A stretch of DNA of 64,000 nucleotides from Comamonas thiooxydans (GTDB lineage Bacteria; Pseudomonadota; Gammaproteobacteria; Burkholderiales; Burkholderiaceae_C), in contig NZ_AP026738.1 in NCBI RefSeq assembly GCF_002157685.2, positions 3,038,001-3,102,000 of the forward strand, given 5' to 3'. Of the stretch, positions 25,112-34,820 are shown piece by piece. Within the stretch, counting starts at the first letter, position 1. Every line of letters begins with the position of its first letter. The notes under the pieces were generated by a model. That model was given only the letters and a program-made list of their open reading frames with translations, was not told the origin of the DNA and ran no database searches. Both the position numbers and the translations under genes were made by a program.

Positions 25112-27598
25112 TCAGCGCGGCTTGCGCGAACCCTGGCCTGCCGGCTTGGCGGGCCTCGCCGCAGTTTTGAAACCGGACTTGGCCTTGCCAGTCACACCCG
25201 CGCGCGGCGGCAGGCCGGTATGCTGGGTCAGCAGCTTGCCCGGTTGAGGCTGGCTGCTGCGGAAGCGCACATCGCCCTTGGGCTCCAGGCTCGCCTCTTC
25301 GCTACGGCGTCGCACGGCCACAGCCTTGCCCTCCTTGTTGGTGGTGTAGCCGATGCCTCCACCGCTCTTGGACGAGGTGCTGTTCTTCTTTCGCGCACTC
25401 TGATAGCTCCCGTCAACCAGGGGCTGGAAGGTCGGGATCAGGTGCTGCTTGCCGTTGCCAATCAGATCGGCGCGCCCCATGGTCTTGAGCGCCTCGCGCA
25501 GCAGCGGCCAGTTGTTCGGGTCGTGATAGCGCAGGAAAGCCTTGTGCAGACGGCGGCGCTTTTCACCGCGCACGATGTCCACGCGCTCCTCGGCCTCGTC
25601 GCGCATCTGGCGGCGCACCTTGGTCAGCGTATTGCGACCGCTGTGGTACATGGCGGTGGCCGTGGCCATGGGGCTCGGGTAGAAGGTCTGCACCTGATCG
25701 GCACGGAAGCCGTTCTTCTTGAGCCAGATGGCCAGATTCATCATGTCCTCATCGCTGGTGCCGGGGTGGGCGGCGATGAAGTAGGGAATCAAAAACTGTT
25801 TCTTGCCGGCCTCTTCGCTGAACTTCTCGAACAGCTGCTTGAACTTGTCATAGCTGCCGATGCCTGGCTTCATCATCTTGGTCAGCGGACCTTGCTCGGT
25901 GTGCTCGGGGGCGATCTTGAGGTAGCCGCCCACATGGTGCTGGACCAGTTCCTTGACGTACTCGGGCGACTTCACGGCCAGGTCGTAGCGCAGACCCGAG
26001 CCGATCAGAATCTTCTTGATGCCGGGCAGCTTGCGCGCGCGGCGGTAGATCTTGATCAGCGGACCGTGATCGGTGTGCAGGTTCTGGCAGATGCCGGGGA
26101 AGACGCAGCTGGGCTTGCGGCAGGCAGCCTCGATCTGCGGGCTCTTGCAGCCCAGGCGGTACATATTGGCCGTGGGCCCGCCCAAGTCGGAGATGGTGCC
26201 GGTAAAGCCCTTGACCTTGTCGCGGATCTCTTCGAGCTCCTGGATGATGGAGTCTTCGGAACGGCTCTGGATGATGCGGCCTTCGTGCTCGGTGATGGAG
26301 CAGAAAGTACAGCCGCCGAAGCAGCCGCGCATGATGTTCACCGAGGTGCGAATCATCTCCCAGGCCGGAATCTTGGTGGCGCCCTCATGGCTGCCGCTTT
26401 CGTCGGCATAGGCGGGATGCGGGCTGCGCGCGTACGGCAGACCGAAAACCCAGTCCATTTCGGCCGTTGTGAGAGGAATGGGCGGCGGGTTCATCCACAC
26501 ATCGCGGGCCGTGGTCCCCTCGCCATGGGCCTGGACCAGCGCACGGGCGTTGCCGGGGTTGGTCTCCAGATGCAGAACGCGATTGGCGTGGGCGTACAGA
26601 ATCGGATCGCTCTTGACCTCTTCGTAGCTGGGCAAGCGCAACACGGTGCGCTCGCGCGCAGGCAGCTTGGACTTGCTGCGCAGCGAGAGATTGGGCACGA
26701 ACTGGATAGGCTGGACCTTGGCTACCGATGCGCCGTCACTGGTGCCGTCCGCTTCCGATTTCGCGGCCTCTTCCTTGGAGCAGCTCTGGCCCTGGGCCTC
26801 GGCCTGCTCGCTGGTCGTCATATAGGGGTTGATATGGGGCTCGACTTCGCCGGGCTCGTCCACCGTGGTGGAATCGACCTCGAACCAGCCCTGCTCCGAA
26901 GCTCGGCGGAAGAACGAAGTGCCACGCACATCGGTGATCTGCTCCACCGGCTCGCGTGCCGCGATGCGGTGTGCCACTTCGACCAGGGCACGTTCTGCAT
27001 TGCCGTAGAGCAGGATGTCGCACTTGCTGTCCACCACGATGGAGCGGCGCACCTTGTCGCTCCAGTAGTCGTAGTGGGCAATGCGACGCAGCGAGCCCTC
27101 GATGCCGCCCAGCACGATGGGCACATCCTTGTAGGCCTCGCGGCAGCGCTGGCAGTAGACGATGGCCGCGCGATCGGGGCGCTTGCCGGCCACATCGCCG
27201 GGGGTATAGGCATCGTCGCTGCGAATCTTGCGATCAGCCGTGTAACGGTTGATCATCGAGTCCATGTTGCCAGCCGTCACGCCCCAGAACAGATTGGGCT
27301 TGCCCAGGGCCTTGAAGGCCTCGGCGCTGGTCCAGTCGGGCTGGGCGATGATGCCCACGCGAAAGCCCTGCGCCTCCAGCACGCGGCCGATGACCGCCAT
27401 GCCGAAGCTGGGGTGATCCACATAGGCATCGCCCGTGACCAGAATGATGTCGCAGCTGTCCCAGCCGAGCTGATCCATCTCCGCACGGCTCATGGGCAGG
27501 AACGGTGCCGGGCCGAAGCGCTTGGCCCAGTACGGCTTGTAGCTGGTCAGCGGCTTGGCATCGCGGTGGAAAAAGGAAACATCAACCGGGGCGTTCAT
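25112..27598 (-). CDS. YgiQ family radical SAM protein
   Basis: An 828-residue protein of the YgiQ family. The N-terminal part ([31 protein letters not shown]) resembles a cobalamin-binding-like domain. The radical SAM motif is CFGGCTFC (CxxxCxxC) near residue 415, followed by [17 protein letters not shown] second Cys group and a basic, low-complexity C-terminal tail rich in Lys, Arg and Gly follow. The reaction is not established for the family. It is monocistronic and convergent with the c-di-GMP gene. Confidence 0.85.
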   Translation of the reverse strand: MNAPVDVSFFHRDAKPLTSYKPYWAKRFGPAPFLPMSRAEMDQLGWDSCDIILVTGDAYVDHPSFGMAVIGRVLEAQGFRVGIIAQPDWTSAEAFKALGKPNLFWGVTAGNMDSMINRYTADRKIRSDDAYTPGDVAGKRPDRAAIVYCQRCREAYKDVPIVLGGIEGSLRRIAHYDYWSDKVRRSIVVDSKCDILLYGNAERALVEVAHRIAAREPVEQITDVRGTSFFRRASEQGWFEVDSTTVDEPGEVEPHINPYMTTSEQAEAQGQSCSKEEAAKSEADGTSDGASVAKVQPIQFVPNLSLRSKSKLPARERTVLRLPSYEEVKSDPILYAHANRVLHLETNPGNARALVQAHGEGTTARDVWMNPPPIPLTTAEMDWVFGLPYARSPHPAYADESGSHEGATKIPAWEMIRTSVNIMRGCFGGCTFCSITEHEGRIIQSRSEDSIIQELEEIRDKVKGFTGTISDLGGPTANMYRLGCKSPQIEAACRKPSCVFPGICQNLHTDHGPLIKIYRRARKLPGIKKILIGSGLRYDLAVKSPEYVKELVQHHVGGYLKIAPEHTEQGPLTKMMKPGIGSYDKFKQLFEKFSEEAGKKQFLIPYFIAAHPGTSDEDMMNLAIWLKKNGFRADQVQTFYPSPMATATAMYHSGRNTLTKVRRQMRDEAEERVDIVRGEKRRRLHKAFLRYHDPNNWPLLREALKTMGRADLIGNGKQHLIPTFQPLVDGSYQSARKKNSTSSKSGGGIGYTTNKEGKAVAVRRRSEEASLEPKGDVRFRSSQPQPGKLLTQHTGLPPRAGVTGKAKSGFKTAARPAKPAGQGSRKPR

Positions 27599-27834
27599 GT
27601 GGATGGGCTTTATATGGCCTCATGGCCTATTCGGAGAAACAACCCGTCAGTGTACTTTTCCGCCCTCAGCCTTGCACGAGCAAGGTCTTGCAGAAACAGG
27701 GTTGAACTCTGAACTTCATAGCATCCAGCGCTTTAATTCATTGAAATTCGATGCATAACACACCTTAAATCATTGAAATACAAGCGCCAGACACTCACTT
27801 CTTCATAGCACCAAAATCCAGATAACGCGCCGAC

Positions 27835-28374
27835 TCAGTCCTTTTCCTGCCTCGTCACAGCGCCGGTGGCAGGATCAAGCCTGAGCTTCATGACCGTCTG
27901 ATCGGCGCGCAGCATCTTGACCTTGTAGCTGGTCTTGCCCCAGTCCGAATCCAGCTGGGCCTCCAGCGGCTTGCCAGGCAAGGCGGCAATAGCGGCATCG
28001 ACGGCCTGGACCAACGTGATCCGGGCATCGGCCAGGCGCTTGGCATGCTTGCCCTCGGCCCGGCCCTTGTTCTCCTCCACTGCGGCATCGCCCGTGCTGG
28101 CATTCACGCGCAGCTTGATTTCCTCATTCACGGGTGAGATCAGGGTGACCGAGTAATAAGGCACAGCGCCTTTTTTACCCTCTTCCAGCTCGACATCGAT
28201 CGCTTTTCCGGGAGCAACGGCCTGGGCTTTTTCGACGGCCTGGTTCAAGCCGATCTGCACGGCGCCTGTCAAGGCCAGCCATTCGGCAGCCGACTTGGCC
28301 AGGGCCGGAGCCGCACTCAATCCACTCAGGCTCAGGGCTGCAGATAGCAGCAAGGTGCTGGGACGCAATCTCAT
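27835..28374 (-). CDS. Secreted protein with two PepSY domains
   Basis: A 179-residue protein with a signal peptide cleaved after about APALA (residue 26). Two PepSY-like repeats follow: one around LNQAVEKAQAVAPGKAIDVE (residues 43-105), one around ITLVQAVDAAIAALPGKPLE (118-178). PepSY domains are found in periplasmic inhibitors and in iron-reductase-linked proteins. No sensor kinase or transporter is adjacent, so its role is open. A Fur-like half site about 115 bases upstream was judged too weak to call. Confidence 0.75.
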   Translation of the reverse strand: MRLRPSTLLLSAALSLSGLSAAPALAKSAAEWLALTGAVQIGLNQAVEKAQAVAPGKAIDVELEEGKKGAVPYYSVTLISPVNEEIKLRVNASTGDAAVEENKGRAEGKHAKRLADARITLVQAVDAAIAALPGKPLEAQLDSDWGKTSYKVKMLRADQTVMKLRLDPATGAVTRQEKD

Positions 28375-28589
28375 GGACCAATCCTCCTACAGTGGCAATG
28401 GCTCCAGTCTGCCTCGATTCCGTGGCACGGCCTTGTCGGATATCAAGCCATATCGACTTGTGGAGAATTCATCTCAAACTATTGATAGGCAATGATTATT
28501 CGCTATGAAATCCGAGAGTCAGTACGCTGAAAACCCGCCAGGAACGAGCCTGGGCGGGGCGGGCTGACTGTCACGGACAAGCCTTTTGC

Positions 28590-28778
28590 CTACAGATCTT
28601 GCTGGGCAGCCGCAATCATTTCGCCAAACAGGCGGGCATCACCGAGCTGATTGGCGGCCAGCAGCACCAGCTTGACCAGCAGCAGCTCGGACTTGTCCGC
28701 GCCCACGGCATCGATGGCGACAGCCAGCTGGTCGTACACGGTTTCCAGACCAGCGATATCAAGAGTGGTTGGGTTCAT
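28590..28778 (-). CDS. DUF2783 family small protein
   Basis: A 62-residue, helix-rich protein (ETVYDQLAVAIDAVG, then KSELLLVKLVLLAANQLGD) matching the small DUF2783 family. It starts 12 bases after the FAD monooxygenase stop, so the two are co-transcribed. The family commonly accompanies this type of monooxygenase, which suggests an accessory or stabilising role; that is inference from context. Confidence 0.7.
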   Translation of the reverse strand: MNPTTLDIAGLETVYDQLAVAIDAVGADKSELLLVKLVLLAANQLGDARLFGEMIAAAQQDL

Positions 28779-28790
28779 TTGAATCTCTCC

Positions 28791-30488
28791 TCAGACAGGC
28801 AGGGCCGCCTTGAATGCCGCTTGCAGGCGATTGGCGTCCAGCGCCATCCAGCGCGCACAGACATGTTGATCGGGGCGCAGCAGATAGGCGGCGCCATCGG
28901 CCATCACGCCATAGCGGGCGCGGCAGCGGCCTTCGCTGTCGTCGAGCACCAGATCGGCACCCTGTATCGCGCTTGCGGCCTGGCTGCTGACGGCAATCAG
29001 GCGCACGCCGATGCCGCGGGCTCTGATAACGGCCACGACCGCTTGCAGTTCGGCAGGAATCGCCTTGTCGCTCGTGAAATACAGCAGATCGAAGCCGCCG
29101 CCCAGATGGTCGAGCAGATAGCTGTCCGGCGCAAAGCGCACGTTGAGGGGCGGCGCGCCATGGGCTGGGCCGGCCTTGAACAGCAGATTGTCGTCGCCCA
29201 TGCTATTGAGCGGCGAGTTGCCGTACTCATGCGGGCGCGAGGTGCGCCAGTGGTAGAGCGGGCCGACAAAGGGTTGGCTCAGCGACAGGGACAGCACGGC
29301 ATCGCGCAGCAGCCTGAAGCCTCTGCTGGGCGGTGCCATGAAACGCGTGCTCTTGCCGGCCTCCTCCACAATCTCGCGGGCCGCGCCCACGCGCTCGCTG
29401 CTGTAGCTTTGCAGCAGCGCGGCGCTGGCCGCCCCCTTGGCGACGAGTGCCAGACGCCAGCCTAGGCCCTGGGCATCCTGAAAACCGGTGTTGGCGCCGC
29501 GCACGCCGAAGATGGGCAGCATATGGGCTGCATCGCCCGCAAAGATCACACGGCCATGCACATAGTCGGGCAGGGTCAGCGCGCGGGCCGAGTAGACGGA
29601 ACTCCAGTCCATCTCCCAGGGCGTGCCGCCAAAGCCGATCATCTCCAGCTGCGCATCGATGCGCGCCTTCAGCGACTCGGGCCTGAGCGCATCCTCGGGA
29701 TCTTCGCCGGCAGGCAGCTGGTAGTCCACACGCCAGATGCCGTGCGGCTCGCGGTGCATGAGGATGGTGTTGCCCGGGTTCCATGTGGGATCGAAGAATG
29801 CGAGACGCTCGGTGGGCAGAGGCAGGTCGATGCGGATATCGGCAATCACGAAGCGGCCTTCGTAGGAGGCGCCTTCCATCAGCAGATTCATGGCCGTGCG
29901 AATCCCGGAGCGCGCGCCGTCGCAGGCCACCAGCCAGTCGGCCCGCATCTCGTAGCTGCCTTCTGGGGTATCCACTTCCACCAAAACCTGCTCGCCCTTC
30001 TGCTCGACCTTGTTCACGCGGTTGCCCCAGCGCAGCTCGATCAGCGGGTTGGCCTGCACTGCATCGACCAGGTATTCCTCCAGGTACTGCTGCTGCAGAT
30101 TGATCATGGGAAAGAAGCGGTCGTCGTCGGCACGTGCGTTCTCCATGCGAAACACGCGCTGGCCGCGGTAGATGCTGTTGCCGTAGCACCAGGGCAGTCC
30201 GGTCTCCGTCACGCGCTGGGCCACGCCCACCTGCTGCAGGATTTCCATGGAGCGGCGCGTGAACACGATGGCACGGCTGCCTTCGGACACCTGCAGCTCG
30301 GACTCCAGCACCACGCAGCGCTGGCCGTGGCGGGCAATTTCCAGCGCCATGGTCAGGCCCACCGGGCCGGTACCGACGATGACGATGGGGTGGTTTTGCT
30401 CGCCCGGATGCCGAGAGGCAAGCCAGGGCTGATGCACCTGGTACTGGTAATAGATAGAGCGGCGTGGCTCGGCAAATGGCTGATGCAT
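28791..30488 (-). CDS. FAD-dependent aromatic-ring monooxygenase (MhpA/PheA-like)
   Basis: A 565-residue class A flavoprotein hydroxylase. The FAD-binding motif is VIVGTGPVGLTMALEIAR (about residue 35), the DG motif is ACDGARSGIR, and the second FAD motif is GRVIFAGDAAHMLPIFGVRG. The C-terminal thioredoxin-like domain is typical of phenol and 3-(3-hydroxyphenyl)propionate hydroxylases. The start MHQPFAEPRR is preceded by CCAGGAGAC; a start 11 codons upstream is less likely. The aromatic substrate is not known. It is followed by the DUF2783 gene and preceded by a LuxR-type regulator on the same strand. Confidence 0.85.
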   Translation of the reverse strand: MHQPFAEPRRSIYYQYQVHQPWLASRHPGEQNHPIVIVGTGPVGLTMALEIARHGQRCVVLESELQVSEGSRAIVFTRRSMEILQQVGVAQRVTETGLPWCYGNSIYRGQRVFRMENARADDDRFFPMINLQQQYLEEYLVDAVQANPLIELRWGNRVNKVEQKGEQVLVEVDTPEGSYEMRADWLVACDGARSGIRTAMNLLMEGASYEGRFVIADIRIDLPLPTERLAFFDPTWNPGNTILMHREPHGIWRVDYQLPAGEDPEDALRPESLKARIDAQLEMIGFGGTPWEMDWSSVYSARALTLPDYVHGRVIFAGDAAHMLPIFGVRGANTGFQDAQGLGWRLALVAKGAASAALLQSYSSERVGAAREIVEEAGKSTRFMAPPSRGFRLLRDAVLSLSLSQPFVGPLYHWRTSRPHEYGNSPLNSMGDDNLLFKAGPAHGAPPLNVRFAPDSYLLDHLGGGFDLLYFTSDKAIPAELQAVVAVIRARGIGVRLIAVSSQAASAIQGADLVLDDSEGRCRARYGVMADGAAYLLRPDQHVCARWMALDANRLQAAFKAALPV

Positions 30489-30675
30489 ATTCTTGTCTCC
30501 TGGGGGCGCTGTCGTGGTCAAACCGGTGCGCTTTCATCCCCTTGCGGTCTGGCTTGAGGTGCAGTGTAGAAAAGCAGCTAGTGACCGATGTCACCAGATG
30601 GAGACAATACCAAGCAGCAACCGATATTCAAGTCGAATCAGCCTCCAGCCTTTACAGATCAGTCACAAGCAGCTA

Positions 30676-31560
30676 TCAAAGTTGACCATCGACAGCTTCA
30701 GCGGGCTCCATCAGCAGCGCAAACAGCTCGCGCTGCCCCTGCACGCCCAGCTTGGCGCAGACACGTTTGACATAGGTGCGCGCGCTGCTGACGGTAATGC
30801 CCAGACGCTGCGCCAGCGCATCGGCATCCAGGCCCTGGGCCAGTGCCCGCACCACATCGAGATCGCGCGGCGTCAGTTGCTCAAAGCGCCGCGCCAGACG
30901 CGCCAGCACCAGCCCGACCAGGTCATCCTGCAGCGTCTGCCCCGCGTAATGCAGACGCATGGCCTGCATGACCAGGGGTGCAAAGGCCTCGATCCGGGCA
31001 ATGGCTGCAGCGTCGAAGCAGCCATGCTCCTCGCCTCGATACAGGTTCACGGAAAGCCAGCGCGCGTTTTCCTGCAGCATCAGCAGCGACAGCCGCTCGG
31101 CGATGCGCGGCAGTTCATAGCAGACATGGCGGTACTCGAGGTGCTGCACATCGTGCGGCCCCTGGCGATGCAGCCAGACGCGCGGCCTGGCATGCGGGTC
31201 CCTGGCAAGGCGCGCCAACTCGGCCTGCATCACGCGCTGCGAACCGTCGAGCGGATAGAAGCGCTCGCTGTAATCCTGGGAGATCATGGGCAGCGCCCCC
31301 GTGCGCGCCCTGTCGCCCATGCCCACCACACGCGGCCTGGCCATGCCCTGGAAGGAGAAGATCGTGCACTGCGCCAGCGGCACATGGCGTCCCAGCAGTT
31401 GCAGGATCTGCTCGGCCACGGCGTCGCTGCTGCTACGCCCCACTCTTTCCATCATGGCCGTCACATCGGCCAGAGCCACGGGCAGCTGCGCTGCCTGCGC
31501 GGCAGCCGGCAACAGCATCCAGTGCGAAGAATCGGGAAACGGCGCAGAGCTAGCAGTCAT
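30676..31560 (-). CDS. LuxR-family transcriptional regulator
   Basis: A 294-residue regulator with a C-terminal LuxR helix-turn-helix (LTPRDLDVVRALAQGLDADA, then LAQRLGITVSSARTYVKRV). The N-terminal ~220 residues lack a receiver domain and show no clear autoinducer-binding motif; a GAF- or other small-molecule sensor is likely. It lies upstream of the monooxygenase on the same strand, with a 187-base gap, so it is the probable activator of that gene pair. Confidence 0.8.
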   Translation of the reverse strand: MTASSAPFPDSSHWMLLPAAAQAAQLPVALADVTAMMERVGRSSSDAVAEQILQLLGRHVPLAQCTIFSFQGMARPRVVGMGDRARTGALPMISQDYSERFYPLDGSQRVMQAELARLARDPHARPRVWLHRQGPHDVQHLEYRHVCYELPRIAERLSLLMLQENARWLSVNLYRGEEHGCFDAAAIARIEAFAPLVMQAMRLHYAGQTLQDDLVGLVLARLARRFEQLTPRDLDVVRALAQGLDADALAQRLGITVSSARTYVKRVCAKLGVQGQRELFALLMEPAEAVDGQL

Positions 31561-31681
31561 GGGCTGCGATTCTCGCCGCTGCAGCGCGGCTGCGGGCAGG
31601 AAAAACCGGCTGTCCCTTTCAGGAGCGGCCGGTCTGGCCGGTTTGGCTTGAAGCAGAAATTGCGGTCAGTCCCCTGGCGCC

Positions 31682-31849
31682 CTACCACTCGCCCACATTG
31701 CGTATGCGCTGCAGCAGCTCCCATTCGTCTTCGGGAGCCGCAGCCTGCAGAGCCTGGGGCTCTGCCAGTTCCTGGGCCAGCGGAGGCGGCGTGAAATGCT
31801 CACGGCCAAAAGTATGTTCGCTCAGGGACTGTGGATGCGGATTGTTCAT
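31682..31849 (-). CDS. Small acidic protein, 55 residues
   Basis: A short frame with a near-perfect AAAGGAGG ribosome-binding site seven bases before its ATG. It encodes MNNPHPQSLSEHTFGREHFT followed by a Pro/Ala/Glu-rich middle and a C-terminal EDEWELLQRIRNVGEW. There are no membrane segments or Cys. The strong start signal and the non-random Trp-containing C-terminus support a real gene. No family is recognised. It sits alone between the LuxR gene and the divergent YigZ gene. Confidence 0.55.
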   Translation of the reverse strand: MNNPHPQSLSEHTFGREHFTPPPLAQELAEPQALQAAAPEDEWELLQRIRNVGEW

Positions 31850-32025
31850 GACGGCCTCCTTTGCTCAAAGCTTAAGGCTCGAGGCTTGCCAAAACTGTAG
31901 GAATTGGCTTAAGGACACTGTCGAGCAATCCCCACAAGCCACGTCGTCATGTCATGGATGGGTCACAACTGCTGCCCCCGGCCCAGGCTGCCCGGCCCTG
32001 ACTTTGCGGTTATGCTGCCGCGGCT

Positions 32026-32622
32026 ATGCCTCAGACTATTCGTGCTCCCGTCTCCAGTGAACTGATCATCAAGAAAAGCCGCTTCATCGGCTGCGTGCAG
32101 CCGATGACGGACAGGGCCAGCGCTCAGGCCGTGGTGGACGCACTCTGGCGCGAACACCCGGGCGCCGCCCATGTCTGCTGGGCCTTGCTGGCGGGTGGGC
32201 AATCTGCGGCCGTGGACGATGGCGAGCCCAGTGGCACGGCCGGCCGTCCCATGCTGGATGTGCTGCGCCATCAGGACCTGGAGGGTGTGCTGGCCACCGT
32301 GGTGCGCTATTTTGGCGGCGTCAAGCTCGGTGCCGGCGGTTTGGTACGCGCCTATACCGACGCCGTGGCACAGGCACTGCTGCAGGCCGAAAAAGTCGCC
32401 ATTCAGCGCATGCAGATCCTGCAATGCACGGCTCCCTATCCGCTGGAGGGCCTGGTGCGGCGCATGGCCGACGCTGCAGGCGCTGTATTGCTGGAAGTCG
32501 ATCACGGCAGTCTGGTGAGCTTCAAGCTACAGATGCCTGAGCCCGACGCTGCCGAATTTGTCAGTGCTCTCAATGAAAACGGTCAGGGCCGCATTGGGTG
32601 GCTCAAGCCGGACGAGCTGTAG
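32026..32622 (+). CDS. YigZ/IMPACT family protein
   Basis: A 198-residue protein of the YigZ/IMPACT family. The N-terminal conserved block includes IKKSRFIGCVQPMTD and DGEPSGTAGRPMLDVL, followed by VVRYFGGVKLGAGGLVRAY. The family is thought to bind nucleic acids or influence translation, based on the eukaryotic IMPACT relative; the bacterial function is not firmly known. It is a single gene, convergent with a small lipoprotein gene. Confidence 0.85.
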   Translation: MPQTIRAPVSSELIIKKSRFIGCVQPMTDRASAQAVVDALWREHPGAAHVCWALLAGGQSAAVDDGEPSGTAGRPMLDVLRHQDLEGVLATVVRYFGGVKLGAGGLVRAYTDAVAQALLQAEKVAIQRMQILQCTAPYPLEGLVRRMADAAGAVLLEVDHGSLVSFKLQMPEPDAAEFVSALNENGQGRIGWLKPDEL

Positions 32623-32630
32623 ATCACAAA

Positions 32631-32654
32631 GAAAAACCCGCCTTTGGCGGGTTT
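32631..32654. terminator. Bidirectional terminator between convergent genes
   Basis: AAACCCGCC-TTT-GGCGGGTTT, with a T-tract on the minus-strand side. It ends YigZ and the lipoprotein gene. Confidence 0.8.
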
Positions 32655-32668
32655 CCGAGCTGGCAATT

Positions 32669-32818
32669 TCAGCAATTGCCCTTCTTGGCCTGGCCCGGTG
32701 GGCAGCCGTGGGGGTGAGGCTTTTTGTAGCCATCGTCGTAGTATCCGCCACGGCTGTCATAGACAGCACAGCCGCTCAGCACAAACATGGCTGCTGCCAA
32801 AGCAAACATCGTTTTCAT
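32669..32818 (-). CDS. Small lipoprotein, 49 residues
   Basis: MKTMFALAAAMFVLSGCAVY is a classic lipoprotein signal with lipobox LSGC, so the mature protein starts at Cys17. The rest (DSRGGYYDDGYKKPHPHGCP, PGQAKKGNC) is Gly/Tyr/His/Lys-rich with two more Cys, suggesting an exposed or metal-binding tail. The ATG follows a GGTCACCCC stretch with only a modest ribosome-binding site. It ends just before the shared terminator. Confidence 0.65.
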   Translation of the reverse strand: MKTMFALAAAMFVLSGCAVYDSRGGYYDDGYKKPHPHGCPPGQAKKGNC

Positions 32819-32899
32819 GGGGTGACCTTTTCAGATTTTTGAGGGCGTCAGTCTATAGGCGGCCCCGCCCGCATTCTGTCAACAATCCTGTAGCAGCTT

Positions 32900-33391
32900 T
32901 CAATTGGCCGGCTGCTGCTGCTCAACCGCCACCTGCAGGTGCAGCAAAGTGAAATACAGGGTTACATCGCCCTGCTGGTCGATGAAGGTACCTACGGCGC
33001 GCTGCAGGCGAGCGGCAATGCACATGCACTCCATGGCCTCGGGACGGCCGCCGGGAATCCGGGCCGTGGTCAGCAATGCCAGCTGATTCTGTCGGCCGAA
33101 CTCATGCACGACTTCCAGCGCTTCGCCATGCTGCTTGGGAATGGCTTCGTTGGCCCAGCTCCAGACAAAGCTGCCCTCCCGCTCGCTGCTGGTTCCCACA
33201 AGGCAGACCGTAGCGATCACTTCATGCAGCGGAGTTTCCAGCGCCAGCAGGGCGCGGTCCAGATCCCAGCGGTAGCTGGGGCTGCCCTGCAAGCCAAATT
33301 CCAGGGGCCATGCTGCATTGCGGGCCTGCATCATTTCAACGGCCTCACGGCTCCAGGCGGTCCAGTCGGTGGTATGTGCGTCGTTGCTCAT
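32900..33391 (-). CDS. DUF6882-like hypothetical protein
   Basis: A 163-residue soluble protein, starting at MSNDAHTTDWTAWSREAVEM. The central segment SYRWDLDRALLAL and a FVWSWANEAIP motif resemble a family with a conserved W-x-WAN signature (DUF6882-like); the assignment is from memory of that motif. No catalytic residues are obvious. It stands alone between the small lipoprotein gene and a divergent lipase-like gene. Confidence 0.5.
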   Translation of the reverse strand: MSNDAHTTDWTAWSREAVEMMQARNAAWPLEFGLQGSPSYRWDLDRALLALETPLHEVIATVCLVGTSSEREGSFVWSWANEAIPKQHGEALEVVHEFGRQNQLALLTTARIPGGRPEAMECMCIAARLQRAVGTFIDQQGDVTLYFTLLHLQVAVEQQQPAN

Positions 33392-33551
33392 CGCGTTCCA
33401 TTGCTTTTCAACAGACCGCATTGTCAGCCAATAAGCAGACTGCCACTGTGTTTACACCCACTCCATTCGGACGATTCAACCGGCGAGAGTCCAGCTGCAA
33501 ACTGGTCCAGGCACTCCCTTGGAGGCCGCCGCACAACCAATGGAGACTACT

Positions 33552-34796
33552 ATGCCCCTCGTACCCACAGGACTGCGACGCGCAGCAGCCATCGCCACTC
33601 TGAGCACGCTGACTCTGTCCAACTGGCCGACTGGCTTCGCGCAGACCCAGGCTTCTTCCAACATGACGACAGGCTCTGCGGGACAAATGCTGGCCATTGA
33701 GCCACTAGCCCCAGCCTTCAGCCTGGCAAATGCCGACAAGGCCTATGCCATCTGGTACTCATCAACCGACGGAACGGCGGCAGGCAACGACCAGGCGGTT
33801 CAGCTCACGACCTCGGGAGCCATCTTTCTGCCCAGGGGGCTTCCGCCTGCCGGTGGCTGGCCGGTAATAGCCTGGGCGCACGGCACCGTAGGCATCGGCG
33901 ACAGCTGCGCCCCCTCCCGCAACCCACGCTCGGAGCGCGATGCGCAATATCTCAACAACTGGCTCAAGGAGGGCTATGCCATTGTCGCAACCGACTACCA
34001 GGGTCTGGGAACGCCCGGCCCTCATGCCTATCTGCACAGCCGAGCTGCGGCCTATGCCACGCTGGACTCCCTGCGCGCGACGCTCAACACCAAAGAGCTC
34101 CCACTCGGCAACAAGATAGTCATCGTGGGCCAGTCCCAAGGAGCGGCTGCCGCATTTGCAACTGCTGGCTTTGCCCCAGACTATGCCCCAGAGTTGAAGA
34201 TTCTGGGTACGATCGCCACCGGCACGCCCCACTCCGGCAGACCCAGCAAGGACGGCAAGATCGCCTATCGCTCAAGCCCTGCCGAGCAGAAGAGCACGGA
34301 CCCGTCCATTGCCTACATTCTTTACATCGCGGCGGTAGCCAACCAGTCCAAGCCCCGCTTGCCAGCCGAACAGGTACTGAGCGAAAAAGGCCTTGGCGCC
34401 ATGAAAGCCGCCGAAACCACCTGTGTGCAGCAAATGTTCGATGTGGTGAAAAAAGAGCAGCTAAGCTGGAGCAACACCTTCAAGTCAGACTTCATGAGCT
34501 ACTACGCTCAACCTTTCAGCAAAGGCCAGTTTCCCACACTGAAGATCGCCACGCCCGTGTTCTTTGGCATAGGAGGCGCGGACAGGGACGCACCGACCAA
34601 ATTTCAGCAGGACCTGGCCGAGCAGAGCTGCGAAGCCGGCACAGTGGTTGAAGCCCACACCTACCCGGGCATGGACCATTCGCAGACCGTCAACAGCTCC
34701 TTCCCCAACTCGCGCCTGTTTGCACGCAAGCTGTTCAATGGGGAAAAGATTGCTGGCAACTGTGTTGCAAAACAAGAGACGCTCGGCCTCCGCTGA
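33552..34796 (+). CDS. Secreted alpha/beta hydrolase (secretory lipase family)
   Basis: A 414-residue protein starting at MPLVPTGLRR, with GGAG eight bases upstream, and a signal peptide ending near GFAQ. The nucleophile elbow is GQSQGAAAA, preceded by AWAHGTVGIGDSC (oxyanion region) and ATDYQGLGTPG. The catalytic Asp and His fit GGADRDAPT and YPGMDHSQTVN. This layout matches the secretory lipase (LIP) family. Several Cys could form disulfides in the periplasm or outside. Its substrate may be a lipid or polyester. It is convergent with a LysR gene. Confidence 0.75.
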   Translation: MPLVPTGLRRAAAIATLSTLTLSNWPTGFAQTQASSNMTTGSAGQMLAIEPLAPAFSLANADKAYAIWYSSTDGTAAGNDQAVQLTTSGAIFLPRGLPPAGGWPVIAWAHGTVGIGDSCAPSRNPRSERDAQYLNNWLKEGYAIVATDYQGLGTPGPHAYLHSRAAAYATLDSLRATLNTKELPLGNKIVIVGQSQGAAAAFATAGFAPDYAPELKILGTIATGTPHSGRPSKDGKIAYRSSPAEQKSTDPSIAYILYIAAVANQSKPRLPAEQVLSEKGLGAMKAAETTCVQQMFDVVKKEQLSWSNTFKSDFMSYYAQPFSKGQFPTLKIATPVFFGIGGADRDAPTKFQQDLAEQSCEAGTVVEAHTYPGMDHSQTVNSSFPNSRLFARKLFNGEKIAGNCVAKQETLGLR

Positions 34797-34820
34797 ACCG
34801 CGTGGGGTATCCGTCTGCGT

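Noticed and set aside
26073..26411. Several long plus-strand frames opposite the YgiQ gene and opposite other GC-rich genes
   Set aside because: They are typical antisense frames in GC-rich DNA without domains or start signals.
27727..27830. Possible further copy of the dispersed repeat and two ATTGAAAT repeats
   Set aside because: The similarity to the repeat is too weak and broken; the AT-rich direct repeats are short and may be chance.
28488..28506. Possible Fur box upstream of the PepSY protein
   Set aside because: Only one half matches the Fur consensus well (AATGATTATT); the other half is poor and no iron gene is adjacent.
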